Assembly: GCA_036245525.1 (NCBI GenBank)
Contig: BTPG01000006.1
Span: 90,321,504 to 90,385,503, forward strand
Origin: Semisulcospira habei
Lineage: Eukaryota > Mollusca > Gastropoda > Semisulcospiridae
Direction: 5' to 3'
DNA length: 64,000 nucleotides
Under the pieces are notes generated by a model. The model did not search any database. It was given only the letters and a program-made list of their open reading frames with translations, and was not told where the DNA came from. The position numbers and the translations under genes were made by a program. The first letter of the stretch is position 1. Each line of letters starts with the position of its first letter. This document shows positions 24,901-36,900 of the stretch, one piece after another.

Positions 24901-27900
24901 TAGCGGTAACAGCCCTCGGCTGGCCCCCGGGCCGGGCGCCCGCTTCGTTCAGAGGCACTTTGTTTCCTTGTACTTCATTGTACCATTTGCGCCGGACACT
25001 CGTCTTCGCGTGGCGGGGCCCCTCGTGCCCTCGCCGTTAGCGTGTTGTGTCGGACATGGGTGGCAGCTGCGTCGACCAGAGGCGCTTCTTGCGCTCGTAT
25101 TATGCTTTCGCAGCGAACTCTCTACTTCGTTGGTGGGGCCTCTTGGTGCCCACGCTCGGTCGCCTATCATGTCTGTATGTGTTACAGTTGCCAGGGGCTC
25201 ACCTGCTCGCAGTGCGGCGACTGACGATGGCCGGGTGATAACCACAAGGTTGGTCTCCGCGGGACTGGTTGCTCTTCTGGCCACGCTTGGGATGTCTGCT
25301 CGACCTGGCCCGAGCTACGGTGGCCTCGCCTGTGAGCCTTACCGGCGCGAGCGCCGGCGCCGTCTACCGACCGATCGGCTCTATTGCCGCCCTCCTCCGT
25401 TCCCAGAGACGTGATTGCACGTGCCCGCCCCGACCTTGTGAAACGGACAACACGTCGGACACTTACGCTCAGCGCGTACCACAGGACTACACCCACTGCC
25501 AAGCCCGCTGACTCTTATGAGGGGTCGTATAGCCGGCAGAGTGCCTCGCCTCACTGAGCCCGGCCTGCAGAGATGCGCTTCGTGCCTTACGTTGTACACT
25601 GGCAGTCCTGGTATGTCTCTCCTCGACAAGCCTGCTGACTCTTACGAGGGGTCATGTAGCCGGCAGAGCGCCCGCCTCATTGAGCCCGGCCCATAGCGAC
25701 TTGTGTCCCATCGTCCGAAGACCGGCCTCGGACCGGAGTCCCCCGCTCCACCTCAGCTCCAAAGCATCGTGGCGCCCCCGACGCTCCCGGAGCAGTGACC
25801 GCATGTGCCCACGCCAACCGTGGGGATCGGACGACACATCGCACATGTGAGCCCAGCTCTTCTAGCAGGACTGAAGCCACCCTGGCGCCCGCACGGTCAA
25901 GGAGACCAGCCTGCAGAGATGCGCTTCGCGCCATCGTTTGTCATCTGGCTGTCCTAACTTGTCTCGCCTCGGAAGTTTGCTGACTCTTACGGGGAGTCAT
26001 TTAACCAGCTGAGAGCCCACCTCTCTGAGGCCGGCCAGCAGAGGCCTGTGTCCCCTCGTCTGCGGACTACTGGCAGACCTGTACCCTCCCGCTCCGCCAG
26101 CAGCTCTAGACACTCGCTCGTCCGGGAACCAGCGTGGGAAGGACCGCAACGCGCGACACTCCAGCACTCACGGCCCTCAGCCAACGGCCTTACCCGCTGA
26201 ATACTCCAGTTCTCGTCTGATCACCGAAGTTAAGCGACGTCGGGCTCGGTTAATACTTGGATGGGTGACCGCCTGGGAACATCAAGTGCTGTTGGCGTCA
26301 TCGTCTAACCCCTCCGCGTCCTCATTACTTCGACCAAGTCTCGCGCTTCGGTTCCACGGCCAGCTTCTCGTTCGTCTTGTTTCCACTCACCTCACCCGCC
26401 GCGTCGCCGGCTCCTCGTTGGCGCTCGAGTAGGAGCTCCGGACCGGGATCGTCATCACTCCCGTCATCGCTGTTGCCCCCCCCCCCCCCCCCCCCCCCCG
26501 CTCCTGGCTCCAGCCTTGCTCTGCCCGCCCATCGCCCCAGCGTGTCCCTCAGTCGTCGTCGCCCTATCATCTACAGCGCTTCCTGCTGCCCCTCGGTCCA
26601 GCGCGATGGAGCTGTCGTCGCCTCCGTTCTGTGCTGAGACTCGTCTGTTCGTGGCCGCGCTTCCCACTGGCGCCTGCCCCGCCCCCCCCCCCCCCCCCCC
26701 TCCCCACTCAAGAGGTAGGTTCCACCTCGTTGCCGCCGGTCGGCAGGTGCAGAGGTTCCGTCGCTTCCACAACCCTCTCGGTTCGGGACGCCTTCCACCC
26801 TGCGCCTACATGCCGTCTTCGGGACTACGACTACGTCTCCGACCGCCGCTGGCCGGCTGGACTCGACTTTGCCTTTCGACAGGACTGGTAGGCGGGCCTC
26901 CCCAGTCTTCTCCTGCTCCCTTCTGCCTTGGACCCTCCGGCACTAGTGCTAGATGGCGGCGCCGCTCAGTGATCGTGCCCTCCCCAGAGCTTGCTCAAGT
27001 CTGCGTTGCTCGTCTGGAACTCATTGGCTTGCTCGGGTTCCTAGAGCTGCTGACCCTAGCTTTTGTCCACCACATCGAGGACGCCTAGCGCCCATCGTGG
27101 TCGCCTTCTCAGAGTTATCCTCGCCCTCGCGGAAGTGGCCAACCGGGCGGCGTTTCTTCGTCGGTCAGCGCCTTGACTGCCGCCGCCTTGTGTCCTGATG
27201 CGACAGGATGCCATGCTTCTAGCCTGCCGCGGTCTGCCCCCCCCATCCGGGGATTCCGGCGACCCCTGGATCCTTGCTACCATTGCAGAGGTCCTTCGGA
27301 TCACCTTGCGCTCACTGCTGCTGCGTCGCTCCCGCTGTGGTCTGAGATTCTGCCCGACGAGCTCAAGCTGACGCCCTACGTGGAGAGGTCGCCGCGCTTC
27401 TACAGTAGGCCGCCTCAGAGCTCGGATTGCACCCCAACTCCCCAGCCTTCTACAGCCGCCTCTTCATAGTACCCAAGCCCGTCTTTGATCTCTCTGCCCA
27501 GCACGGGTTTTTGCATGGAGACCGTCAGGGCCCTCTGGGCCGTCGTACAGCCCGTGGACTTCGCTGTCAGTCTGGTTCTTCCGACACATTGCTCCACGTC
27601 CCCTTGCACCCCGCCTCCAGGAGGTATCTCCGCTTCGCCTTCGTCGGCGTGATCTACCAGTTTCGGGCCCTCCTGTTCGGTCTCAACCTCAGCCCTTGGG
27701 TTTTCACCCCCTTCATGGATGCCGTAGTTGCCAAGGCCTGGCAATCTTCTTCCAGTCCAACGTCGAACTACCTGGATGACCTCCTCCTGCGAACCATTCG
27801 GAGGCCGACCTGATGACGGACAGGGATGCGCTGATACGGCTGTTCTCGTGATTGGGGCTTCCTGGTCAACGCGGGCAAGTCGGACCTCACTCCCTCACGC

Positions 27901-30900
27901 CGCTTCGTCCACCTCGGCATGGTATTGGCTACCAACCTCAACAGGGTGCGTTTGCCGGAGCCTCGGATCCAGAAGTTAGCCACACTAGCCGGCCAGTTAG
28001 CCCAGCAGGACGCAGCCCCGCCAGAGTTTGGCTTCAGCTCCTCGGCGTGATGAATGTGGCGGCGGTTCTCCTCCCCCTCGTCCTTACTCCCGACCGCTAC
28101 AGCTGCACCTCCTGCTTCTTTGACTTCCGTCCTCCGGTGACATAGCTGCCCGGGTACCCGTGACTCAGATGCTTCGTCCCCATCTGTGGCGTTGGATGGA
28201 CACGTCGTGGCTCGCTTTGGGAGTCCCCCTGGCCTCTCCACCCCCTCAGCTCTCCCTGTGTGTCGATGCAAGGCTCTCAGGGTGGGGTGCCCACCTGCTA
28301 CCACAGTTTCTCCCGACATCCGCTGGCCTCCAGAGCTGGCGGACAGACACATCTACTGGTTGGAGCTGCAAGCGGTCTGGCAAGCCCTCATCACGTGGGA
28401 AGCACTCCTTCGTCACCAGGAACTGCTCGTCCTCTCGGACAACACGACTGTGGTTCCTACATTCAGAAGCAAGGCAGTACGCGCTCACCCGACCTGTGCA
28501 TGCTCCTCTACTGTCTGATGCGCTGGAGCGAGGACCGCAGCATTTCCCTCCGAGCTCGTCACATTCCCGGCCACCGGAACGTCTTGACCGACTCTCTCTT
28601 CTGGCGCAGCCAGCTGCTACACACGGAGTGGACCTATGCAAGGACATCTTTCAGATGTTCTGCGCTCACTGGGAGACGCCTATGATCGAACTGTTCACCT
28701 AGAGGTGGAATCACCAGCTTCCCCTCTTCGTCTCCCCGATTCCATCCCCCTTGCCTGGGCAGTCGATGCGCTCTCCATCCTGTGGGACGGCCTCATCGCG
28801 TATGCGTACCCCCCCCCCCCCCCCCCCCCCCTCCCCCGATGGTCCTCGTTCCCAAGTCCTCCTCAGCTTCGAGGATGCACTGCGGTCGTCGTGCTGGTAG
28901 CCCTGTTTTCCTGGAACCGGTCTTGGACCATCGACCTCCTCAACCTCGCCACGGGCCACCTCCCCCCCCCCCCTCCAATGCTGCTGCTCTCGCCGAGCAC
29001 GATGCTCAGGCAACCCCGCCAGCCACTGTTCCACACATGCCCAGAGCATCTCCTCCTTCACGCCTGGAGATTGTGCGGCAAGCCCTCACTGCCAGAGGCT
29101 TCTCGAGTGCAGCAGTGACGCGATCGTTACAGCCTGCAGACCCTCGACCAGGCGCGTCTACGAGGGGAGATGGCGAGTACTGTGGTCCTGGTGTGCTGAC
29201 CAGCAACTCTCCCCACCGAACTGACGAACCCCCAGCTCGCAGACTTCTTCCTCTGGCTCTTCGGGGACCAGGGGTTGGCCCACTTCACGATCAGGCGATA
29301 CCTGTCCATGATTGCTGACACCTACTGTCACCTCGGCCGCCCGGACCTCGGCGTCTGCAAGGACCTTGCCGATCTTATGACTCTCTTAGGCCTGCAGCGT
29401 CCAGTCCCCCGCTCGTTCATTTCTTGCTGTGACCTCCCGTGGGTACTAATAACTCCGACAGGTTCAAACCGCTGTCCTTGGCCCGCTTCGCGGATGTAAC
29501 GCGTAAGACGTGCTTCCTGCTAGCCCTTGCCACGGCTGCCCGAGTAAGCGAGCTACGCGCGCTGTCAGCGCGCCCTGCATGCCTGCAGTTCCGGACGGAT
29601 GGTCCCGTGCAGCTTCTCATGAACCCGGCCTTCCTTGCCAAGACTAGGTCTCCTTTGACCGCGCCACAGGTGTTTACCTTATGGCCGCTAAGAGATGTGA
29701 ACTTCCCCAGGAGACCAGGCCACAAGATTCCGTGTGCGCCCTACGCGTTTGCCTACGCAGATCCTAAGCTGTCCGGAGAGGACGCTCACGCCTCTTTCTG
29801 CCATTGAATCCAGACAGAACTGACAACAGCCCAGACGATATCTTACTGGCTACGCTGGGTCGTGCGGTCCGCCTTCCGAGACCTCTCCCCAGAGGGAGCA
29901 AAGAGGCTGAAGATAGGCGCACACGAGGTACAAGCCATGGCCACGAGCGTTGCGTTCGACCGGAACTGCACTGTCCAAGACATGGCAGCTGTGGGCTGGC
30001 GGCAGATCGACCTTCGCCTGCTTCTACCTCTGGGATCTGACAGACCAGCGAGACAACCTCGCTCAGGTGGGGGACATCACTGCAGCGAAACACTTCCTCC
30101 CAGCGCCACTGACGCCGTAGGTATGCACTTAGTTAAAATTGTCGGGAGTTTGCAGCAGGGAGGATGGCTCTGACTATAACCCATCTGCGGCGGTGTTTTG
30201 GGCGTGGCACCCTCCTCCTTCTCTCAATTCTTCACAAAGTCATGTCATCGGTAATGTATTTTGAGGAAACAAATGAATTTTTCCTCTAAAATGTATTTTT
30301 TCGAAAAATACTTACCGATGACATGACTTGGAGGACCCTTCCACCTGCTTCGCTTGCCGCTGGTGAGCTAAGTATTCCGACTGGTTGGTCACCACGTGAC
30401 TCGGAACCGGATGGGCAGGAATGGGAGACTTCTCTCGGCCCCACTTGGGGGTTCCCCGAGTGCCTCCCGGGTTGTGTTGGAACATAACGGGTTCTTAGGC
30501 TAAAATTGAGTAAGTAGTAGACACTTCCACAAAGTCATGTCATCGGTAAGTATTTTTCAAAAAAATACATTTTAGATGAAAAATTCATTTTCAAAATCCT
30601 ACAAAGCTTAATTTGAGCTTTTTGGTTCAGACAGAGCACCCCTTCAGCCAGCTTGTTCTGTCTGCAAGAGGCATAAATTCTCATGAGCCCCTGCATCTGC
30701 AGAGGCTCATGAGAATTTATGTCTCTTGCTGACTATGATGAATCATGGGGCATAGAATGTCCATGGACCATAATTATGGTAACTTTAATATCAAATTACA
30801 AAGCGGATGCTGTACTTTGGAGGCAAATGATTCATACTTTAAAATTTATAACACAGTTATCTTAATTCATTCGCGGCCAGCCGCATCCGGATGCGCGGCT

Positions 30901-33900
30901 TATGCCATGCATCCGAATGTGGCTGGCCGCGAATGAGTTAACCCACATGTGCATGCAGCCACCGGTAATGTTGACAGTGCCTGTGGCTGCATGCACAAAG
31001 GGTTACTATTTTACACTTGACACTGTCTGATTTTGCTACAGCCTGCTGTGGAGTGTCGAGCCTTTATCCGCAAGGCAAAGGGTCTGCCCACGCTGGTGGA
31101 CTTGCTGGGCAACGAGTCACATCGTGTGGTGTGTGCTGCTGCCACCGCGCTTCGCAACCTCACCATCGATAAGACCAACAAGGAACTCATTGGTGAGTAT
31201 TGTTGACCTCATCGTCGTCCTCATCACCCTGCCACACCCAAAACGCTAATGCTTTCTGTTCCCAATTCCACCTCGGTCACCCTTCTGGCAAAAGGGCTGA
31301 TGCAATCAGGACACTTACAGTGGGCCTTGAGCACATCTCATACAGACCAAGTGCAATTTGTACACTATGTGTGAATAACCCGTACCCATTAACCAACGCT
31401 TCTCGGGCCCACTGCGTATGTCGTGGGCCCGAGGATCTTTGGTTATTGTGTGAGACGGGGTAGTGCAAACAAAGAAGAGACGGTTGAATCTTTTAAAAGC
31501 AGGACAGGCAAGTTAGGCAGTTCTGTGCTTTCATGAGCAGAGTGGGTATGTGAATGTACTAAAGCCACACAGTGCAACCCAGGTCCCACTGTCTGCTAGA
31601 TTCACACTCAAAAATAATAATAATAATACCGTTATTATATAGGCGCTTTTTCTCAATTTTTGGGCAAATCGACTCAAAACGCCGCGAACTGAAACCCAAC
31701 ACGCACACTCGCGTAACAGACACGGATTTACGCCATTTAGGACAAACACAGTACAAGACAGACAAAGGGCCAGTTCAGCTACTGAAGTTACAGAGATTTT
31801 TTGATTGCTTGTATTTGAAATTTGTAAAGTGGCCTGAAACCGGTACCAAAGTGTGGGGGTGGGGGGTAGGGGTGGGTGGGGGGTGGAAGAACTGGAGTAC
31901 CCGGAGAAAGAACCCCCGATGGTCCGCCCGAATTAACGGCGACGCTGGAACCCGTTTTCGAACCTCGCACCTTTGGCATTGGTGGCAGGCACCTTAACCA
32001 CTGCGCCACGGACCGCCCCACATTAGAAATATCCATCACTGATAAAAGAAGTACCCGACGGAGAAAGAAACACGCTTAGAAAAGACGGGTACAACACAAT
32101 TTATTAATATTTCGGGTAAATACCCTTTGTCAAAATAGACAAACAAACAAACGGAGAGATTAGCCGCTACTTATCTTCATTGGCAGAAGGAATGTGGCAA
32201 CTCACCTTTTTGGTCTGGATTGTTCATCACTGATAAGTCTGTCAGTCATAGTCCAGTTGGTAAATTGCCCAGAAATATGACATGTATCAGCCATAATAGT
32301 TCAGAGGTGATCATTTTCCTCATATTTTTTTTCCAGGCAAGTATTCCATTCAGCAGCTTGTTGCGTGGCTGCCCAAGGACGTCCGTCATTCTGCCAACAA
32401 ATCACCCGACGACTTGACGTGTGCGGTTCTGGCTACACTGTACGAAGTCATCCGCTCCAATCAGGATTATGCTGTGTGAGTATCAAATTGATGTATTATA
32501 GTGTACAGAGTTAACCCTCTGGTTGCCGGTATCGCTTTTTGTCGACATGATTCTTGCAGGAATCACTTCGGCAAAAAGCATGACAGACAGTCCTAATAAT
32601 TATGCTTCAAAAGGAGACTTGATATCTTTACACTTTACGACAAGAGACCAAGTCACCATTACATGTCAAGGGTAGTGCCAGAATAGCTTTGTGCCTTTAC
32701 AGCAGCTGGCTGACTAGACATGACAGTTCAAGTGTGATGGCAGAATGGCTTGGTACCCACAGGCATCAGGCTATTTATGACACCACTCTTGAATTATCAC
32801 GGTTTATCTGTTGTCTGAGCGACTTGCTAATTTGAGTCGACATTTTTTCCCCTTTCATCAGATTAATTGTAAAAAGAGCTGCTACCACAGATTCCACATC
32901 TTTTTCTTAATTCAGAATTGTTATTGACTGAGTGAACTTGTCATTTTGTGTAGATCTTTGATTCAAGAAGATGGCCTGTCTCGACTCAAGTACATCAACA
33001 CATCGGAGGGCAAGTTTTTGGCCAGGACGCTAAAAATCAACCACACAGTAAGTTTACAGTCCACAACTGGCTGTGCATGACTCTGATGGTGACATCTTGT
33101 GGAAAGTGCCTCCACATCATGCTGATTTTCCACGCAGAGTCTGGAAAAAGGTCATGGGGGGGGGGGGGGGGGGGGGGGGGGGGCGGGGGGTGTCTTACAG
33201 TCCAGTAACCACAGGGTTGTCGGGGCAATGTCAATTGCAGTCAGCCCGTGCACACCTGTATGCGGGCTGACTGCGGCCGACATCAGCCTGAGGTACTAGT
33301 GCTTACCTAGCGGAGCCTGGTGCGCCTGTAGGTGCATCTCTTGTCCAGTTTGCGTATGTGTAGGCATTGCTTTTATAGTACACTTTGGGTATAATACATG
33401 TAAACTCCCTTTTCATCTTCTAGCCGTTTTGTTATAAGCTAAGTAAAAAATTTGTGGTTGAGGCCTCGGGAAATGTGTTGTTATATTCAACTTTGTCATA
33501 ACTCATAGCCTTGGGCTAATTCTTTTTTTTTTAAGAACAATGAGGATTTTTTTCGGAACAAGGATAAATGTTTCTTCTGACCTTGTGAGGGTTGCTTTGG
33601 TGCATTTTCAGATTCTGAAGACATTATGGACGTTCAAGACGCTACATGCTCAGTACCTTCGCATGGGGTTCACCGAGCAGGACTTCACAGTATCCAAGGC
33701 AACACCAAGGTCAGTTTGGCGGCCCCATTTACTGCTGCAGCTCTGTGTGTAGCATTACCTGTCTTAATCCATTCAGCCCTAACACACTGTAGCAGAAGTT
33801 GTAATTCAAAAGGAGTGATATTTCAAGGGTAGTGCCAGATTAGCTTGGCGCCGAGAGGCGCCAAGCTAATCTGGCACTACCCTTGAATTAGCACGGTCGA

Positions 33901-36900
33901 CCCATCTCCTCAGCTGGTACATGCATGTAGTTGTTAGGTGGCATCTCTAAAATTTGGGAAATGCGGACTTGGTTGTTAATTGCAACAGCCACATAAATGA
34001 TTGTCTTAAACCCATTACATCCTGAGGCTGATTTTTTTCAAAATTTACTTATTGTTGTATGAAGGCTACATTACAAATTAGGAAATAGATCAATCATTTT
34101 AGTTCAAGGGTAGAGCCAGAATTGCTTGGCTCCTCAGGTGCCAAGCTGTTCTGGCACCACCCTTGAACTATCATAGGCGAATTTATTTCCAGCAGTAGTG
34201 TATCAGGATGAAAAGGGATAACTCGTTCGCGGCCAGCCGCATCCGGATGCGGCTGTCCGCGAATGAGTTAATGACGTGATCTCTTTTAATGGTGGTTCTG
34301 CTGTATGTGAATGACATCCAGCGCATTATTGGTGGCAAAATGTCTTTCATTATTTACCTTTGTACGCTAATTTTGCCATGTGACAATTATTTGCTGATGT
34401 GAAGCATTTCAGTGTGATTTTCAGGCCGGACAGTTACCGCGATAAATCATCTGAGCCCTCCAGCAACCACACCACACCCTACAACACCCTCAGTCGGCCC
34501 ATTTCTGGCCAGGGCTACGACGACAACACGCTGAGCTCGGGTCGCATGCCTGCCCGCAGGGGGGACTATGACCGCGGAAATGACCGCGGAAACTACAGTC
34601 AGTACGGTGGCAGCCGCACAGACATGGATGGGTATTTGTCCATGAACCGAAGCAACCCCGCGCTCTACGAGCAGAGGGACCGGGGCAACTACTCGCAGGA
34701 GAGAATTCCGGTGAGAATTAAAAAAAAAATTTTGCTTCATGATTACTTTACGTCTAACAGACTCCACTCTGTGGAAAAGAAGTGTAAGCACAAAGAGCTG
34801 ACATTTCTGATAACAAAAATATGAGTTGCAGATTGTGCACTTGTTTGTATGTCTATTTTGAAAAAGGGTTTAAAACCCTTTTTTGTCTACCGTATTTAAA
34901 AAATACGGTAGACTTTGAAATGGGGTTGGGTCGGAGCGCATTCCGGAGCATGCACATGATGTTTTTGGCGTGCGGTGCAGAAATTCTGGCAAAGAAGTAA
35001 CATGATAAAAATGACGTCACGTCTACCTAAGCAAGCCTTGCTAGACAACGTCTTTTTGGCGCCAAGTGCCGTATGTGTGTGTGTATGTGACAGCGACTAG
35101 AGCCCATGTTTGAGGACGGACATGCTTGACATTTTAGGATGTTGTCTCTAAAAGAATTATCTCGGGATCTTTTTTTTCGATTTTTTTTTAAATTAAGGTG
35201 CTCATTGGCAAGAAAATGACCATTTCACAAAAACCGGTTGATCCAGACTGGAGTCCATAATGTTTTTAGTTTTTACTAGATATTTTGCATATAGCTATAT
35301 AAAAGGGAGATATTAAATGAGTTCATTAACCAGTATTGTACCATCTAAAACATTTTGAGTGATAATTAAATATATTTTTTAAAAAATATATTTTCACGTT
35401 TTTGGGGGATTAATTTCATGAGTTATATGGATTAAGTTTAAAACAATTGAATCTTTTTAATGAAAAAAAACTTCTCATTAATAATTGTATGATTTTTTGT
35501 ATAGCGTATTTACATAAACCTACAGTTTGTCTCAGCTGTCGGGTATGTTTAGGTTCATTGTGACCTGTATGCCCTACGTGTGAAAATCAGACAATGTTCT
35601 GCACCACTTTTTAGGCGTCGTCCATAAAACAGCTAACATAACTTTAATTTTTTTTTTACCAAAAAAAATATTTTCTCATTAATACCCACATGATTTTTCA
35701 TAAACAGTGTTGGCATAAGCCTGCTGTTTTTCCCGGCCCTGGGGTACGATTAGGTCAGATTGTGACCTGTAAGCCCTAGGCGTGAAAATCAGCAAGAAAA
35801 TTGCAAAGTTGATTTTCTGATACGTCAAATGTTAGTACTGTGATGAGTGACGTATAACATTGTCGTCTCTATGAACACAGCGTCACGGGACTAATGATGC
35901 CATGACGTAAAGCTTGAAGTGACATCATTTCGCTGCTCGTGCAATTATTCTTCTTCAGAATAGCTATGCTACACCACACCACGGAGTTTACGAATGGCGG
36001 GAATCGCTGTGTGTCCGTCTTTATTTCTGTGTGACAGTGTGTGTGTGGATCAGAGGGTGGTTTAGAGTAGATGGAGATGGATTCCTGTCGCTACAGGAGC
36101 CCACAGAGCGTACTAATGGCAGGAAGAGCTGTGTGTCCATCTTTATTTGTGTGCATCGCCGTGTGTGTTGATCAGGGGTTGGCTTAGAGAGGAGGGAAAA
36201 GGATCAGCATAATAAGCCTAAAAATATGAACAACCCTGAATGTTCCTAAAAGATAAACGCATCTGAGCTCCAAACAATATGGTAGACTTTGGGATGAAAT
36301 CCCCATCTTGTCAAATTAGACATACAAACAAGTACACAATTTGCTACATATCTTTTTGTTATCAGAAGTGTCAAAACAGTTCAAACGCGATATTTAACTC
36401 ATTCTGGCCGTGACACACCACAGCAAAATATGGCTCGACCATGATAGTTTAAGGGTCTTGGCAGAATAGCTTGGTGCCTATAGGCGCCAAGCTATTCTGC
36501 CATGACCCTTGAACTATCATGGTTGATCTGTCTCCCGAATTGTAATGCAGTCCTCGGAGAATAATTCCAAAATGTGGGTATTTCGCGCCTCAGGCACAAT
36601 GAGTTAATGAATTGTGTTGCAAATGTCTTTTCTAAGTGTGTTTCCTTCTTCCTTGGGACATTTTCTGCATTCTACACTCGTGGCAGTCGCTTTTTTCTAT
36701 CTGGATTAGAGGACAGGTGCTTTCTCAAGAGAATTCTGTATGGGTGAAAAGTGTCGCTTATCATTAATGACCGCCATTTAATGTTTTTTCCTGACAGGTG
36801 ACCTCTCATTAGGGTGGTTACTCAAACCAGATTGTGTTGTACAACAGAAAGAGCAACGCATCGCAGATTGACATTTTTTGTTTGTTTTTTTGTTTTGGTT

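Larger units (their letters stand above)
24427..30600 (+). mobile_element. DIRS-type tyrosine-recombinase retrotransposon (decayed)
   Basis: DIRS elements carry gag, RT, RNase H and a tyrosine recombinase instead of an integrase, and have inverted rather than direct terminal repeats plus an internal complementary region. All of these can be read here: termini at 24427-24610 and 30358-30600 are inverted copies, the complementary region lies at about 30236-30330, and RT, RNase H and recombinase motifs occur in that order. Frames are broken several times and three long poly-C tracts interrupt it (26477-26499, 26682-26702, 28810-28831), so it is probably non-autonomous. It is GC-rich against AT-rich surroundings and lies in the sense orientation in catenin intron 11. 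The exact ends are approximate. Confidence 0.92.

Noticed and set aside
26180..26298. Independent SINE3 insertion as source of the 5S sequence
   Set aside because: I see no SINE body, A-rich tail or target duplication around it; not excluded, but embedding in DIRS is the simpler reading.
26377..27088. 190-codon Pro/Ser/Arg-rich frame as a host gene
   Set aside because: Lies inside the DIRS element, contains two poly-C tracts, and all frames look open because of high GC.
24427..30600. Gypsy or other LTR retrotransposon
   Set aside because: Termini are inverted, not direct, and the integrase is replaced by a tyrosine recombinase; RT and RNase H motifs are of DIRS type.
36010..36200. Possible exon in the K element
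   Set aside because: Short frames only; the segment is an internal duplication of the transposon.
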